DNA of 64,000 nucleotides, from positions 5,642,001-5,706,000 of the forward strand of contig NC_026658.2 in NCBI RefSeq assembly GCF_000004075.3. The letters are read 5' to 3'. The notes beneath the pieces are model-generated. The model searched no databases. It was not told the origin of the DNA and saw only the letters and a program-made list of their open reading frames with translations. The translations under genes were made by a program, and so were the position numbers. This document shows positions 41,501-54,059 of this stretch, piece by piece (position 1 is the first letter of the stretch; every line of letters begins with the position of its first letter). This DNA comes from Cucumis sativus (taxonomy: Eukaryota > Streptophyta > Magnoliopsida > Cucurbitales > Cucurbitaceae).

Positions 41501-42197
41501 TCAATTTCATGATAGTTAAAGTTAGAATCAAGCTTAAATTATGAAGTAAGCTTTATGTGTACATATAAACTTCTAGAAAGTTAGTTGTGTTTTGGAAGGT
41601 GAATCTTCCAAAGTTATTTTTGGTGGTATTGTTTCTTCAAATGAGCACTTAAATCAAAACCACCTTGTGAACACAACTTTGCATAAACAAATAAAGTATA
41701 CATACTGTACGAGTTGTTCTTTGAATGGGTGGCAGATCAAATTGAATCCATTATAATAATGTTATGGGGATGAAAAAAAAAACTAATTTTATAATATAAC
41801 AATTTAAGTTTATTTAGTTGTATCAAAATGATATCAATGGATGCTTATAATATGTAACTACCAAATACCACAAAATGTGATGGAAGGAATAGAAAAATGA
41901 AAGGAAATACAAACAAATGACAATTTTCTTTTCTTTATATATTATATACAAAAAAAGAAAAAAAAGAAAAAAAAACCAAGATGCAAAATAGTTTAACAAA
42001 ACTGAGGGCAAAAAAATTGAAGGTCTTGCATCTTGCTGTTCTTTAGCATAGCAAAACAATATAGCATTTAAGATTGTGTTGTCCCCAAAGAACAATCTGG
42101 TTTCAAGTTTTTTACTTCTTTTTTTGATCCCACCAGATCTTGTAATTTTAACAAATCTGTAAGAAGAAGAATTCCCTCTTTTTTTTTCTTCATAAAC
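38563..42197. other. Long AT-rich intergenic region
   Basis: About 3.6 kb with no recognised gene, transposon or RNA gene. The part next to 42197 is the 3' UTR of the minus-strand DUF641 gene. Open frames such as 40057-40323 lie in low-complexity AT sequence and have no motif. Confidence 0.5.
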
Positions 42198-43598
42198 TTA
42201 CCTTTGTTTTGTCTGGACAGGGTTATGATGATGATGATGTTGTTGTTGTGATTGAGATAGGTAAACTTGGCATTGTATTATAGTTTTACCAATGAAGAAT
42301 CCGGGTACGACGGTGAATGCCACTCCAAGGTCGGGTTGTGTGGAAAGGAAGAAGATTTCTTCCGTTACAGCTTTCATGTACACGTCGGTGAATCGACATC
42401 CTTTGTTTACTTGAAAGATTGATGCCTCCGGTTCAAAGGAGAAGGCTAAGCAATGGAGAAGCCACACCCATCTAGCCATGTCTGCAAATGTGGCAAAGAA
42501 TGCAGTCTCTGGGATTTTACCTGCACTCACTAGGCTTCTTTGGTTCAAGTTCCCGAACAACGACGACTCCATTTTAGGGTGTATTAGCTGCAAATACTTG
42601 ACACGGCAGAATTTGGCGAATGTCGAATTGGGCTTCTGGCCATGTCCAATGAGCTCTTTGGATTTTAATGATTTTGTTTCGGCAAACCTCCTCAAGTATA
42701 GCTTCTTCTGCTGATTCTTGTCGGGTGGTAGGGACTCGTTTGGAAGAGCAAAGTTGGGGAAATGGAAGCCCTCAAACATTACTCGGCATACGAACGCCTC
42801 GAAAGCGTAACATTTATGCTCTTCTTTGAAGTAAACTATGTGTGGTTCGATTGCAGAGGCAGCTTCACCAATATCCCAACCACAGCATTTCATCTCATCA
42901 ATCAACAATTGGACAAAACTTCTAATGGTTTTAACCGTATGACGAAGGACTCGAGCCATGTGATTCGAGTTTATAGCAGAAAGCTGAAGGTTTTCGAGTG
43001 GTCCGCTTTGATTCATCCTCTTCTCTAGAACCTTAGTGTTGCTCTTCGCTTCCTCCAACTTCTCCTTGAGAAATATAATCTCAGAGTCCTTAAGTCTCAC
43101 CTGAGAGTTCAGCTTCTTCACTGAAATTTCATACAGTTTCACAACACTCTTTTGCTCGACAAGTTCCGCTGACAACATTGCAGTCTCGGGCAGAAGAAGA
43201 TCAAACTGCTTCTTAACAAAACATCGTTTAAGTTCAGACAAACTCTTCAACTCCGACACGATACTTCGATCCGCAAGTTGGATCCCATCAACATCAAACG
43301 GACATTGTGCATACTGTAATTGAGCATAAGCAGCTTTCAAAGCTGTAATATTAGCAAACAATTTTGCAAGGAATGCTTCCATTGCACCTCTCTCTTGCTG
43401 ATCTTCATCACTGCAATCAAACGAATCCGATTCACTATCCGCTACACCATTATTCTTAACCACCGGCATCCGTTTACCTTTCTCGACTCCATCGACTGCT
43501 GAAACTCCACTCAACATTCGAATGTGAAGAACTTTCGCAAAAGTACGAGCGAGCTTGCTCTTCTTCGAAGATACAGCAGACGGCTTTACCGAATCCAT
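42198..43598 (-). CDS. DUF641 / GIL1-family coiled-coil protein
   Basis: Plant-specific DUF641 family; its named member GRAVITROPIC IN THE LIGHT 1 acts downstream of phytochrome in hypocotyl gravitropism. One exon of 1401 nt gives 466 aa. MDSVKPSAVSSKKSKLARTF is followed by an acidic Ser/Asp stretch (about 52-67). The DUF641 core ERGAMEAFLAKLFANITALK and AYAQLQYAQCPFD follow. A coiled coil runs from about 120 to 210. The GIL1-type C-terminal domain runs from about 225 to 440, with HMARVLRHTVKTIRSFVQLL, CYAFEAFVCRVMFEGFHFP, FCRVKYLQLIHPKMESSLFG and VVPGFFIGKTIIQCQVYLS. A Gln/His run (QSQQQHHHHHN) precedes the end. I chose the ATG at 43598; an in-frame ATG two codons upstream (43604) is equally possible. 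The frame is open a further 119 codons upstream to 43955, but that stretch is low-complexity leader. The subfamily member is not resolved. Confidence 0.9.
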   Translation of the reverse strand: MDSVKPSAVSSKKSKLARTFAKVLHIRMLSGVSAVDGVEKGKRMPVVKNNGVADSESDSFDCSDEDQQERGAMEAFLAKLFANITALKAAYAQLQYAQCPFDVDGIQLADRSIVSELKSLSELKRCFVKKQFDLLLPETAMLSAELVEQKSVVKLYEISVKKLNSQVRLKDSEIIFLKEKLEEAKSNTKVLEKRMNQSGPLENLQLSAINSNHMARVLRHTVKTIRSFVQLLIDEMKCCGWDIGEAASAIEPHIVYFKEEHKCYAFEAFVCRVMFEGFHFPNFALPNESLPPDKNQQKKLYLRRFAETKSLKSKELIGHGQKPNSTFAKFCRVKYLQLIHPKMESSLFGNLNQRSLVSAGKIPETAFFATFADMARWVWLLHCLAFSFEPEASIFQVNKGCRFTDVYMKAVTEEIFFLSTQPDLGVAFTVVPGFFIGKTIIQCQVYLSQSQQQHHHHHNPVQTKQR

Positions 43599-43604
43599 CT
43601 GCAT

Positions 43605-45360
43605 AACAGAGGTCACCAAAGATCTCAAACTCGAAAAAAGGAGAAAATTTTGGTATGCAATGCAAAATTGAGATGAGAAAGATGAAAGTATGTTAAAATG
43701 AAAGCAAAGAGAGGAGGAAAAAAAGGTATTTGCTTTTGCACTTAGACCAAGACCATTGATGGGAGAAGGAGAGCTCTTTTTCCCATTTCTCTCTTTAATT
43801 TCTTTTTCTCTCTTTATAATATGAAAAAGAACTCTACAAATATCTAAACAAATAAGCATAAATTGTTTTTTCAAAATATTACAACCCCCCAATAAAACAA
43901 AAAAAAAAAAGAAAAAAAAAAGTATTGTTTTTTTCTTTCCATGTGTTCCAAACATAACTCACAAATCAACATCAAAAAATAAAAATTTTGGACATTTTTA
44001 ATTTTATTTTGAGATATCCTAGATTGGGCCTAAAATTATTTTCTAAATGGGTCCCCTATTAGAAATTTGTTTCCAAATAATAGATGGAAAAGCAAGATAT
44101 TTGGAGTTTAAATAATCTCCACTCAGAAAAAAAAAAAAATATATTATGTATATATATTTTGTAGGGTAATTATGTTGTTTCAATTTTTTAGGCAAATGAA
44201 AAGAAATATGGAAGCAATGGGACCATAATTTAACAAACCATTCCCTAAAAATCAAATTCAATTCAAAAGTGCATAGTAACTATAATTTAATGCAACTAAA
44301 TAATTCAAATTTTTTTTTTTAAAGTCAGTTTTGTTGGAAGAAAAAATTGGGCATTTGGAAAGTTGATAGTAAAAACAACTTTCCAAAAAATGAGAAAAAA
44401 AAAGACTAGAAAATCAGGAAATAGTTTGGGTATATATGAGAAAATGAAAAGAGCATTAAAGGAAGTAAGCTTCCCAGAAATGAAATTATGTATTGAATCA
44501 AAATGTGACTCCCATTCCCATCCCAGAAAGTCAGCAAATAAGAAAGGAAAGCAGAGTAGCCCCATGCTCCGTCGCACACCCAAGAGATAACCCCTTTAAG
44601 TCGGTTCCAATTCAATTATAATTCTAAAACCGTGTGGGTATATATCATTAAACACAATATATAATATACTTTTGTTCCAAATTATCAACAAAGTATTAAA
44701 CGTACCTCTTAATTAAATTCCACAAAATCTCCACCCCTCGTTTCGATATCTCTTAATCGAAACCACACCGTAATCCAGAGAGAAACACAGAGCCTCCTTT
44801 TTTGCCTACTCTGTAAAAACAATCCCCAACAACCATACATATATAACAATCATCCTAAAAACAGTAATTCAAATTCTGTTTTCTTTGAAATACAAAATAA
44901 TGCAATCGATCGATCTGCGAAATATAGAATAAAGAAGAATAGGTTTTATTATTTTATATTTATATTTTTTTTCTTTCCTGGGAATTCCAAAATTACGAAG
45001 CGATCAACATAAAGAACAAGTCACAACGGGCAAGACTTAAATATATATATATATATAGAAAGAAAGAGAGTTAGAAGATCGAAAAGGGAGGGGGGGGGGG
45101 AGAGAAGAAAGAAGGAAGAGGAAAATGAAGATATAAAAATGAAAAGGGGGATTTGAGAGATAAATAGTATGAACCTTCCTCTAGTGAATGTATGGTCGTC
45201 GGAGATAGGTGAATCCGACACGTCGTTTGCCCCTAAACAAATAGGAAATACACAGATTATAGAAATGGGAGAAGAAGAAAGAAGGGGGAAAAGTCCAACG
45301 AGGACAGGGTTCCCACAAAATGGTCTTTTCGAATTTCTTAATTTTATATGTATACACAGA
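43605..45360 (-). promoter_or_regulatory. Leader and promoter region of the DUF641 gene
   Basis: Upstream on the minus strand, 43620-43830 is CT-rich on that strand, as expected for a 5' UTR. A long CT-rich stretch also occurs at 45050-45160, next to a TATATATATATA run at 45041-45057. This could mark a distal transcription start with a leader intron between, or simply be low-complexity DNA. No other gene was found here; the open frames in the region have no motifs. Confidence 0.35.
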
Positions 45361-48300
45361 TAGAGATGTATTATTTATTTATTATAAATATATACTTTTC
45401 TTTTTCCTTTTTCATTTTTTCAAATAATAAAATAAATTAAAATATTTACGATTATAGTAAAATTTTTAGATCCATAGTCAGTCCCTTGTTATAATATTAT
45501 ATAATATAGAAAAATGATTAAACAAAAGAATTACTACCAAACTTTTATTAATTTCTATAAAAAATATTTGTCGATATTTACCATTATTAGACTTTTACGT
45601 TAATAGACATATTAACATGGAAAGGCTTGTATCATCTCCGATCATTTATAAATAATTTTTATTAACATCTATTTAAGCTAAGCTAAAAAATAAGGTATAT
45701 AAATTTTGGAATAATTTGTAATATATTCAATTAGTGTAATCTTTTTTATTTTAAATAATTTTAAGAAGACACTCACCAGATAAATTATACGAATTCTTCT
45801 ATGGAAGATGTTCTTTTAAAAGCCGCTTTCCAAAAAAATTGCTTAAAGTCAAACAAGTATAATGGTAAAAAGTTTGAGTGACGAAGCTATTGAAAATTAA
45901 TTTACACTTTAATTTTAGATCGCTGATTTTTGTAGTTGACTATAGAAAGAACGTGTTTTAAAAAAGACCATTTTCATTTATAACTATTTGATACAACACT
46001 TCACATTTTTGCCTTAAAAGTTATTTTGCGAAACATTTTGAACTTTTTCAAAATGACATATTTTCAACATTAAATGATGAAAAGTTAAACCAAATACATG
46101 TTTAATATGATGAGTAGAAGATTTAGAAAATCACGTGTGAAAATGCATAGAACTTATCCTTAAAACATACATAATTAAGTTCAATATATCTATTCTTTCA
46201 AATAGAATTATATTCCTGATTTATTCATAAATGCATCCAAACATTTAACATTTTAACAAAAAGAAGGTATGCAAATGAGTTAATTTATAAAACACTCATA
46301 CAAAGTATGCACAAAAACACACACGTAAACGTACACACACAAAGGAAATCTATAGATCAAACATATGTGGTTTCAAATTTTGGATAAACAATTAACTTTT
46401 ATATCTATTAGAACTCTTAATTGTTAAAAATATTTAATATATATCTAAACTTATCAAATTTGTATTTAATAAATCTTTTAGTATTATTGTTGATGATTCT
46501 AATTGAAAAAAAAAATTAAAAATGAAGGTGTGTTGTGTAGATTTCACTTTTATTCTTTAAAATATTGTTTTGGTCGATAGTTAAGGTTATAATTATAAAA
46601 AAAAAAAAACTAAAAACAAAATAAACAACAATTACCTAGTTGAATTTTTACAATTTTGATGGGTCAAGATTAAATTTATAACTATAAAAGTTTAAAAATA
46701 GAACAATAACATTAAATTAACTTTACATATTAGAAAACAATTCAATTATTTGTTTAAAAAAATATTTTTTTCAACTTTACATATTTGGGCCATAAGCTAC
46801 AAAAAAAGAAAAATGATATGACATAAGAAGTAAAAACACGTACGATATCATTTAAAAAGGAAATCACGTAGAACTATATATATATATATTGAAATTGGTA
46901 AAAGGATAAAAGATAAGACAAAAGTGATGAATTCGAAGAAGCAACACACAAAAGTTCAAACTTTAGTTTTATAATACTAAGTTTAATCTTAAATTAAATT
47001 AATTGTTCATTTTTGTTTTGTTTAATTCCATAATTTCGCAATTTTTTAATTTGATTCTGTAGTTCTAGAGGTCTAAAATTTGATTTTCTTAAAAAAAAAA
47101 AATTCAATTTGTTTTCTAAAACTATTTTTTTTAACGTACAAATCTAAACAATAAGTATATTTTAACATTAAATTTTTAATAATTCAAATTGTTTCTTTTA
47201 TATTGTTTTATAAATTGTACCTACAATTTTTAAATTTAATCTCTAAGTTAAAACATATTTAAATATCTCGAGTTTAAACTATATGAGCTTTTAAATTAGC
47301 AAGTCTAAAAATATTTTCACGGAGAGGAAATAATTTTTTAAAATTTGTTTTCCTAACAAACCTTTTAGTCCTAATTTTAAAAATCAAGAAATCAAACGGT
47401 CACATTTTAAAAATTTTACGAGTAAGAAGATGGTTTTTTGTTTTTTTTTTTAACTTTTTTTTTTATTTTCTAATACATACATACATATTTTCATCAATGA
47501 AAATCACGTAAGATCTCTTTTTAGATTTTGATATCAACATTTTTTATTTACTATTTATGAAATGTGACAAAACTATCAAACTTATATAAAAATTATTGAT
47601 GGAAGGAGGTGTTTGGCTTTGACATTTATAAAAAACGAAGTTATGAATTTCGAACACTATTTAATATAAAAAATTTGAAACTGACGACTATTCCAATGGT
47701 GTATTTGGCTTTGACATTTATAAATTAGCGTGTTGGTAAGTCATCAAAATTTTAAACCATTTTTTGGATCCAAAACTTGAAAACTTCATGTTCTTAAACT
47801 CTTAAATTCTAAAATTGAACATATCCAAAGTAATGTGAGCAATATATATTATTAATCTATATTTAATTTGTTAACAAAAGAAATTAAACAAAACAAAAAA
47901 AGTGGAAAAGACAGAAAAGGACAAAATTAGGATGTGTCTTCCACGAAAATCCTCGAGGGGAAACTCCAAAAAGAAAATGCAACGTGGCTTTCACTTTAAA
48001 ATACTTTAGACTGATTTAACCCTACATTTTTCTTCACAGTACGTTGCCGTTTAGGAAGAGGAAATAATTAAAATTGGGTGTGAGTATGGGTATTTTGGGA
48101 AACTTATATTTGATGTGAAAAGTGTGACCCACGGAAGGAGATTTTGGTTCTGTGTGAACGTTAGGACTTGAGTATTTTGTATCTGTTGCCGACCTGTTAG
48201 CCACGTGTCTCAATATCATAAAATACACATTCTTTTTTTAAACAATATATTAGGAGTCTAAATCAATCGATTTACTAGATTTCTTTTTAACCAAATTAGA

Positions 48301-49780
48301 TTTTGGGATTCATCAAATTGACATGTAATTCTTACGATTTAGGTTAGATAGTATTTCCGGGTTCATCAAATTGACATGTAATTCTTACAATTTAGATTAG
48401 ATAGTCTGGATTGTCGAGCTATTTGAACACATCTTACTTAATTTCACAAATTTTTATTTATTTATTTTTTAGTTTCTAATTTATTTATATATTTTATTTT
48501 GATTATCATGCAATTTAATGTTTATTAGTTAATCTAATTATAACTAAATTAGTTTCTTTTTTTAATTTTCATCCCTATTAATTTTTATTTCAAAACCTCA
48601 TATCAAAATCATTTTAAATCAATTAACTATAAAAGTCAAAGTGAATTACAGAAGTGATAATCAATAAAAGTTTGAAATTAAATTTAAAATTTTAAAAATA
48701 AACAAAATATTCAAAACTTTCAAATCAAAATTTAATGAAGCCTTTCACTTTCAACTAATGTTATTGGATGAAATAAATATACATAAGTTCATTTTATTCA
48801 TTCACTTTGAAAATCTTCATTTTTACTTTTCAACTTTCTAATACTTTACTTTTAATTCACTAATATGTTTAGATTTACTAATAGATTTCCACGATTAGAT
48901 TTAAACTATTACCAATCATTTATCGTGTGTTAATTTATGTGAATTATGGTATGATAATGTACATATATGACTTTCTATCTATATTTTATCTTATGTTAAC
49001 CAATCTAACCATTGATGAAGGAAGTTGTTTAATGAGATCTTGTTTGGGAATATATATTAGGGGTTAGGTGAGTAGTCAGAATCATGCATGCATTTGAAAG
49101 AACAATTAATGTTAAAAAAAATATGATAGTTTCAATAATCTTATACTAATTGTTTGTTTCCAATTAAATGCTTTAGATTTATATTCTTTTAAGGGATTTG
49201 CCACTGCTTCTTTTAAGAACCTTTCTCATCAATCAAACACTGTAACAAAACTTGAAAGATTATTTGAATCAATCAAATGATTGGACTCTTCTACTGCTTG
49301 GAAAATAAGTTAATCAACCAAAACAAATCCTATTGATGGTCGTACTCTCAAGTCTTCAATTTAAAGATCCATTCAATAGTATAGATCTGAATAATTCAAA
49401 TAAAATGTTTATAAATTTCATTTTAATTTCTCATACATTTAAACCATTATTTCATTTTTCTTACAATTTCTACTTTTATTAATCTTAGTCATTTTTATTT
49501 TATTTTATCTTGAAGGAAAATGGTTAAAAATTAAAAGATTTTTTTGACAAAATATAATAAATAGAGCAAAGTTGTGTGTAGAACATTTTTACCAATAATT
49601 TTGTTTGCTTTTTTTTTTTTTTTATTATATCTAGAAAAAAAAACCCTTTCATCATATTTATTCTGTTAAAATTTTAGCATGTAAAAGGGGAAAAAGTATA
49701 TTAGAGGGAGAATAGAATGAAAACATTTTGACAAAAAAACATTAAAAAAAGAAGAAGTGAAAAGTAAGATTGGTGAAAAA
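45361..49780. other. Long AT-rich intergenic region with short direct repeats
   Basis: No gene was recognised. A two-copy tandem repeat with a 53-bp period (TTCATCAAATTGACATGTAA) lies at 48308-48415. A pair of 23-base direct repeats, TTTGGCTTTGACATTTATAA, starts at about 47613 and 47705, about 92 bases apart. The remainder is A/T runs and scattered homopolymers. Confidence 0.5.
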
Positions 49781-49789
49781 AGTTAGCTC

Positions 49790-52700
49790 AGAGAGAGAGA
49801 TAAAATGATTTTGGTCGAGATTGTGATTCAGTGTGCCCGAGATTGGGTTTAGTTCTTTATTCTTTCTGTCTTTTGACTGCACAATTAGAGATTAACACAA
49901 AAAGGAAGGATAACGAAGAAAGAAAAGAGAAAGAAGGAGATGGAGAAGAATCAACACATGAGAGTTTTAAAGTGGTTCGGTTATCAACAACCTATGTCCC
50001 CAGTACTTAGAAGCAAGTTTCTTTATTAAGAGAAAAGTTCTTGATATTTGATACAAGGTATATCATTCTTCTACCCCTAAGACTCTACTTTAGTTATAAC
50101 TATTTTTTTGCATATGTAATTCTTTTACAATAAAGGAAAGATAAACTAATTATTAGAATATTTCATAAATCTCCACATAAAAAGACATCTAGAGTGCAAA
50201 AAGAAAAATTTATTTGTCTTGACTCCCAAGTCTTTGATGGAGTCACTCCTTCTTGGGTTTTAGTAATCTGATTCATTGAAGACATTTGAGGAACTTCATC
50301 CGATTCGATTGACACAACTTTTAGAAACTTCAATCATTCTCAGGTTTTAGGAACCCAATTGATTGCAGACATTTGAGGAACTTTATTTGAGTGACAACGT
50401 TAGTAAACATATTAGTTGCCTTCTCACTCGTATGGACTTTCAGCACTTAATTAAACTTCTTGTTTTTCTATTTTTGTTCTATGATGAAGTGAAACTTAAT
50501 ATCTATGTGCTTTGTCCTACTATGATATTGTTGGTTTTTGGACAAGTGAATAATGCTTTGATTATCACACCAAATCTTTAAAGATTTTGTTATGTGTCAA
50601 AGTCCTTTTATTTCTAATAGCTTCTTTAATAGATTATGAAAGAGTTTTATATTCAGGTTCAATAGATTATAGGGCTACAACACGTTGTAATGAGGCTTTC
50701 CAACTTATTAGGTTGCTTTCAATTATGAAACAATATCCTGTTAGAGACCTCATTTTGTCCAAATCCCCTACGTAGTCAGAATCTACAAAACCATAGAGTT
50801 TAAATAGTTCTTTAGGACATATTTTATACATACGTTGAGCATTCATAGATCCCTTTACATATCTAAGAATCCATTTGGTTTCTTTCTAATGCCTTTTGCC
50901 TGGGTTAGCCATGAACTTGCTTATCAAACTAGATAAGTAAGATAAATTAGACCTATTGAAAATCATTAGCTGCTGATAGTTTAAAGTGTTGTATAGAGAG
51001 AATAGCCACTTGCTTTGCATCTAATATGTTAAACATTTTAAGTATCTTATAGCAGTAGTTACTTTGGTCTATAGTCAAAGTTCTTTGTATTTTGTCTCTA
51101 ATAATCTCAATTACATGCAATTTTGCATGTAATTATGTTATAAATAGGGACACTTGCAAAAATGACAAAAACAAAGCCCAACGTCATCAAGAGGTAAAAT
51201 ATCACAAATGCCCTCATTACTATTATATATTTGATGCACCTTATACACGTCTGATAGTACACTTAATACCCTTTGATATGTCTAATACTTCTTGATACAC
51301 CTAAATACATTTGATAGATACACTTGATACACTCAATACCTTTTGATACACACTTGAAACATCTTGATACACATAATACTCATCGTTACACTTGATTCTT
51401 CTTGATACACTTAATACCCCTTAGGCCTTGATACATTTGATTAGTTTGATACACTTGATACACTGTTAATAAACTTGTTATGCTTCATTTGTACACTCAA
51501 CAAATTTGATACTTTTGGTGTACGTGACATGTTTGATACACCTGATGCACTGCAGATACACTTAGTATTCTTGACTCAGACATTTGATTGATTAAATACA
51601 CTTGATATGTTTAAAGTCCTACTTATACACTTGATATACTATTGATATACACTTGTAAACTTGATTCATATACTCGATAATGATTCACTTTACTGATATG
51701 CTTTAACAATATACTTTTGATATACTTGATAATGATATACACTGAGTTATATCAATCAATACTTAATAATACTATAATGAACTGCATAAAATTTGAAAAA
51801 AAATGAAAAATCACGTAGTAAGTATATCAACAAACTAATACATATAATATAAGTATATCACAATACTTCTTATACAAAACTGAGACAAATAAAACCAAAA
51901 CAAAATCAATATAAAAAAGTAAAACAAAATGATCATTTGAAATCAGATTCAACTCAAAATATACATTGAAGAAAGTAAAAAAAAAAAAAAATTACAAATG
52001 AAGTTAAATTACTCTGATCAACAACCATTATATTTCATATTGCAACTATTGTACTATTGATATTCTAAAATCAAGATTAAAGAGAGAAATAACAAATAAT
52101 TGTTCTCGTATAAGAATAAATAAATAATTAGGTCCTTAAAAAAGTGAGAAAATAAATAAATAAAGATTAGAACATTAAAAAAAAAGAAAAAAAATAAGTT
52201 ATTGAAAGGTAGTTTAGGAATAATAACAAATTAAAGATGAAGAATATTTTTATAAGTGAAAATTTTGTCATATTTGTAAAATTCTAAAATAATGTGTTAT
52301 ATTTGGTGTATCATATTTGCAAAATGCTACTCTCCACAATTTCTCTTATAAATATGGTTCATTTGAAATTGAAAAAGACTTTTGGCCAAATTTGTATTTT
52401 TGTTCTTACAAAATTTTTTGACCAAATTATTTCTTTCTACCAAATCTCAACCCTAAAGTATCACCTTCCAATTTCCATATTTCTCTCATATTGCCTTCAC
52501 TTAATGGATCCCACAATCCAGTTCTAATTTTGAAGAATAGCGGGTCAACTTTAGTGTTGGTCATCGATTCGAGTTTGTGAGGAGATTACGAGGAATGAGA
52601 AACGACGAAGGTATCACTTCTATTAATCTTAATGTCATTTAATTAAGGTAGTTGTTATGCATGTTAATCTCTAATTAGTTAAATGCAATTAGAGTAATTT

Positions 52701-53542
52701 TTCGATTCGTACTTTCTTTGTGCCTGTATGCTTTCCATCAAAGTCCCCATGTAAGAATTCTGTCTTACATCAATAAGAAGAGCATTCTTATGGAGGCTTG
52801 TTTAACCATTGATGAAAATATTTCATTATAATCAATTCCTACCCTTTGAATAAAGCATTTGGCAACAAGCCTAGCTTTATATCTAGGAGGTTGTAAACTA
52901 GGTAATCATTCTTTAAGTTTATAGAATCACTTACAAGGTATGGTCTTACATCCTCTAGGTAGCTTTACAAGAATCCATGTATCTTTGTTGATTATAGATT
53001 CCATTTCATCATTCATAGCATTTATCCAATGTCTAGCATTAGGGTAGCTTATTGCCTCATCAAATGTTTTAGGTTCATCACCATTCAGATGATTCATAAC
53101 ATTTAGGACAAAACTTACAGAGTCTGCCTCACTGTATTTGGAAAGAGGAATGATAGCTCTTTGTTGCCTATCTCTAGCCAAAGAATAATTTGATAGGTCC
53201 TCTTCTTCTTGAAAACTTTTTTCTCCTTCTTCTAGAGTAGGTGGTAGAGAGCTACTCAATCATGTTTCTTCCATAGTGGTACTAGGAAGTTCATTTGATT
53301 CTTGGTTTGGTGGGTGCTCCACTTCAATCTCATTTGGTTTATGATTTGAATAAAATGTTTCGATAGGTTTATCAAACATAAACATGTCATCTTCCTTACA
53401 GATCACATCTCTACTTGTTATACACTTTTTTCCATAGGATATCACATTCTAAAACCTTTAACTCCTTTTGTAAAATTTAGGAACATGCATTTTATGGCTC
53501 CAGGTTTTAGTTTTCCCTCACTTTGATGGACAAACCCTATAC
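49790..53542 (-). mobile_element. Ty1/copia retrotransposon fossil, minus strand, carrying a nested insertion
   Basis: The minus strand encodes reverse transcriptase and RNase H traces at about 50360-51120 and the integrase tail to reverse transcriptase start at about 52740-53510. Recognisable pieces are RDRQQRAIIPLSKYSEAD, W-x-x-AMNDEMESIINKDTW and LVKLPRGCKTIPCK. A probable LTR segment with the phrase GTGGTTCGGTTATCAACAAC lies at about 49790-50170. Element B (51147-52345) and a further non-matching stretch interrupt the coding traces. It is broken in many places and old. Confidence 0.75.
51147..52345 (-). mobile_element. Non-coding repeat element B with internal TATCA/TGATA array and candidate 9-bp target duplication
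   Basis: Homologous in opposite orientation to element A (32580-33484). TTATAAATA occurs immediately left (51138-51146) and right (52346-52354), a candidate 9-bp target-site duplication of the length typical for Mutator-like elements. The ends GGGACACTTGCAAAAATGAC and (inverted) GAGAGTAGCATTTTGCAAAT are only loosely similar. The centre, 51220-51680, is a degenerate array of TTGATACAC units on the plus strand. No coding capacity. Confidence 0.6.
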
Positions 53543-54058
53543 TGTTGGGATTCATATCATAAATCTCGTAGATTGTAAATATAATATATTGACCGTTGTT
53601 AATAAAATATTATTATATTGTAATAATTGTTATTAATTATATTATTAGTTTTGTCTTAATAACCTAAATCCAATAAAGTAACATCCTAAGCTGTTTCATG
53701 ACGCTTGAATAATATGTAGAGACATACATGGATCAATGTTCGAGATTAGTTTAAAGGGTCGATAGTATAGGAATAAGGTTGGGTACCTTATCCTGATAAC
53801 ACTATGGATACAACTCACTTTGTATTTGATACAAACATAATGATTCAACGCGTTTGTGTAGTTGACATGCGAGTAAGGGTATCATATGCAATGAGTTTGG
53901 GTAAGACCGGATCCCGAAATAGTAATCACTAGATGTAACTTCATTAACTGGTTAGGTTTTTATTTCATTAGGATGACTTAGGTAACTTAGTCTTAATCTT
54001 AAGTGTATTATGAACTTCCGTTTCCAAGGGATTGTTCTTTGATTTGTACGGGTGAAAG
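53543..54058 (+). mobile_element. LTR fragment, left arm of an inverted pair
   Basis: It begins TGTTGGGATTCATATC, a typical TG start for this LTR family, and runs to TTTGTACGGGTGAAAG. It matches 55189-55709 in the reverse direction, and its last 320 or so bases match 33748 onwards. It is a fossil fragment; no internal domain follows it in this orientation. Confidence 0.7.
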
Positions 54059-54059
54059 G

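Noticed and set aside
43599-43955. N-terminal extension of the DUF641 protein
   Set aside because: Low-complexity, with a poly-Phe run from a homopolymer, and not part of the family domain.
45169-45363. Short plus-strand frame upstream of the DUF641 gene as a gene
   Set aside because: No recognised motif; it lies in a purine-rich stretch that is probably promoter or leader of the minus-strand gene.
51220-51680. Array of TTGATACAC-like units that might suggest a CRISPR array
   Set aside because: Units are short, degenerate and not separated by spacers of fixed length; the genome is plant, and the array lies inside a repeat element with a homologue at 32580-33484.
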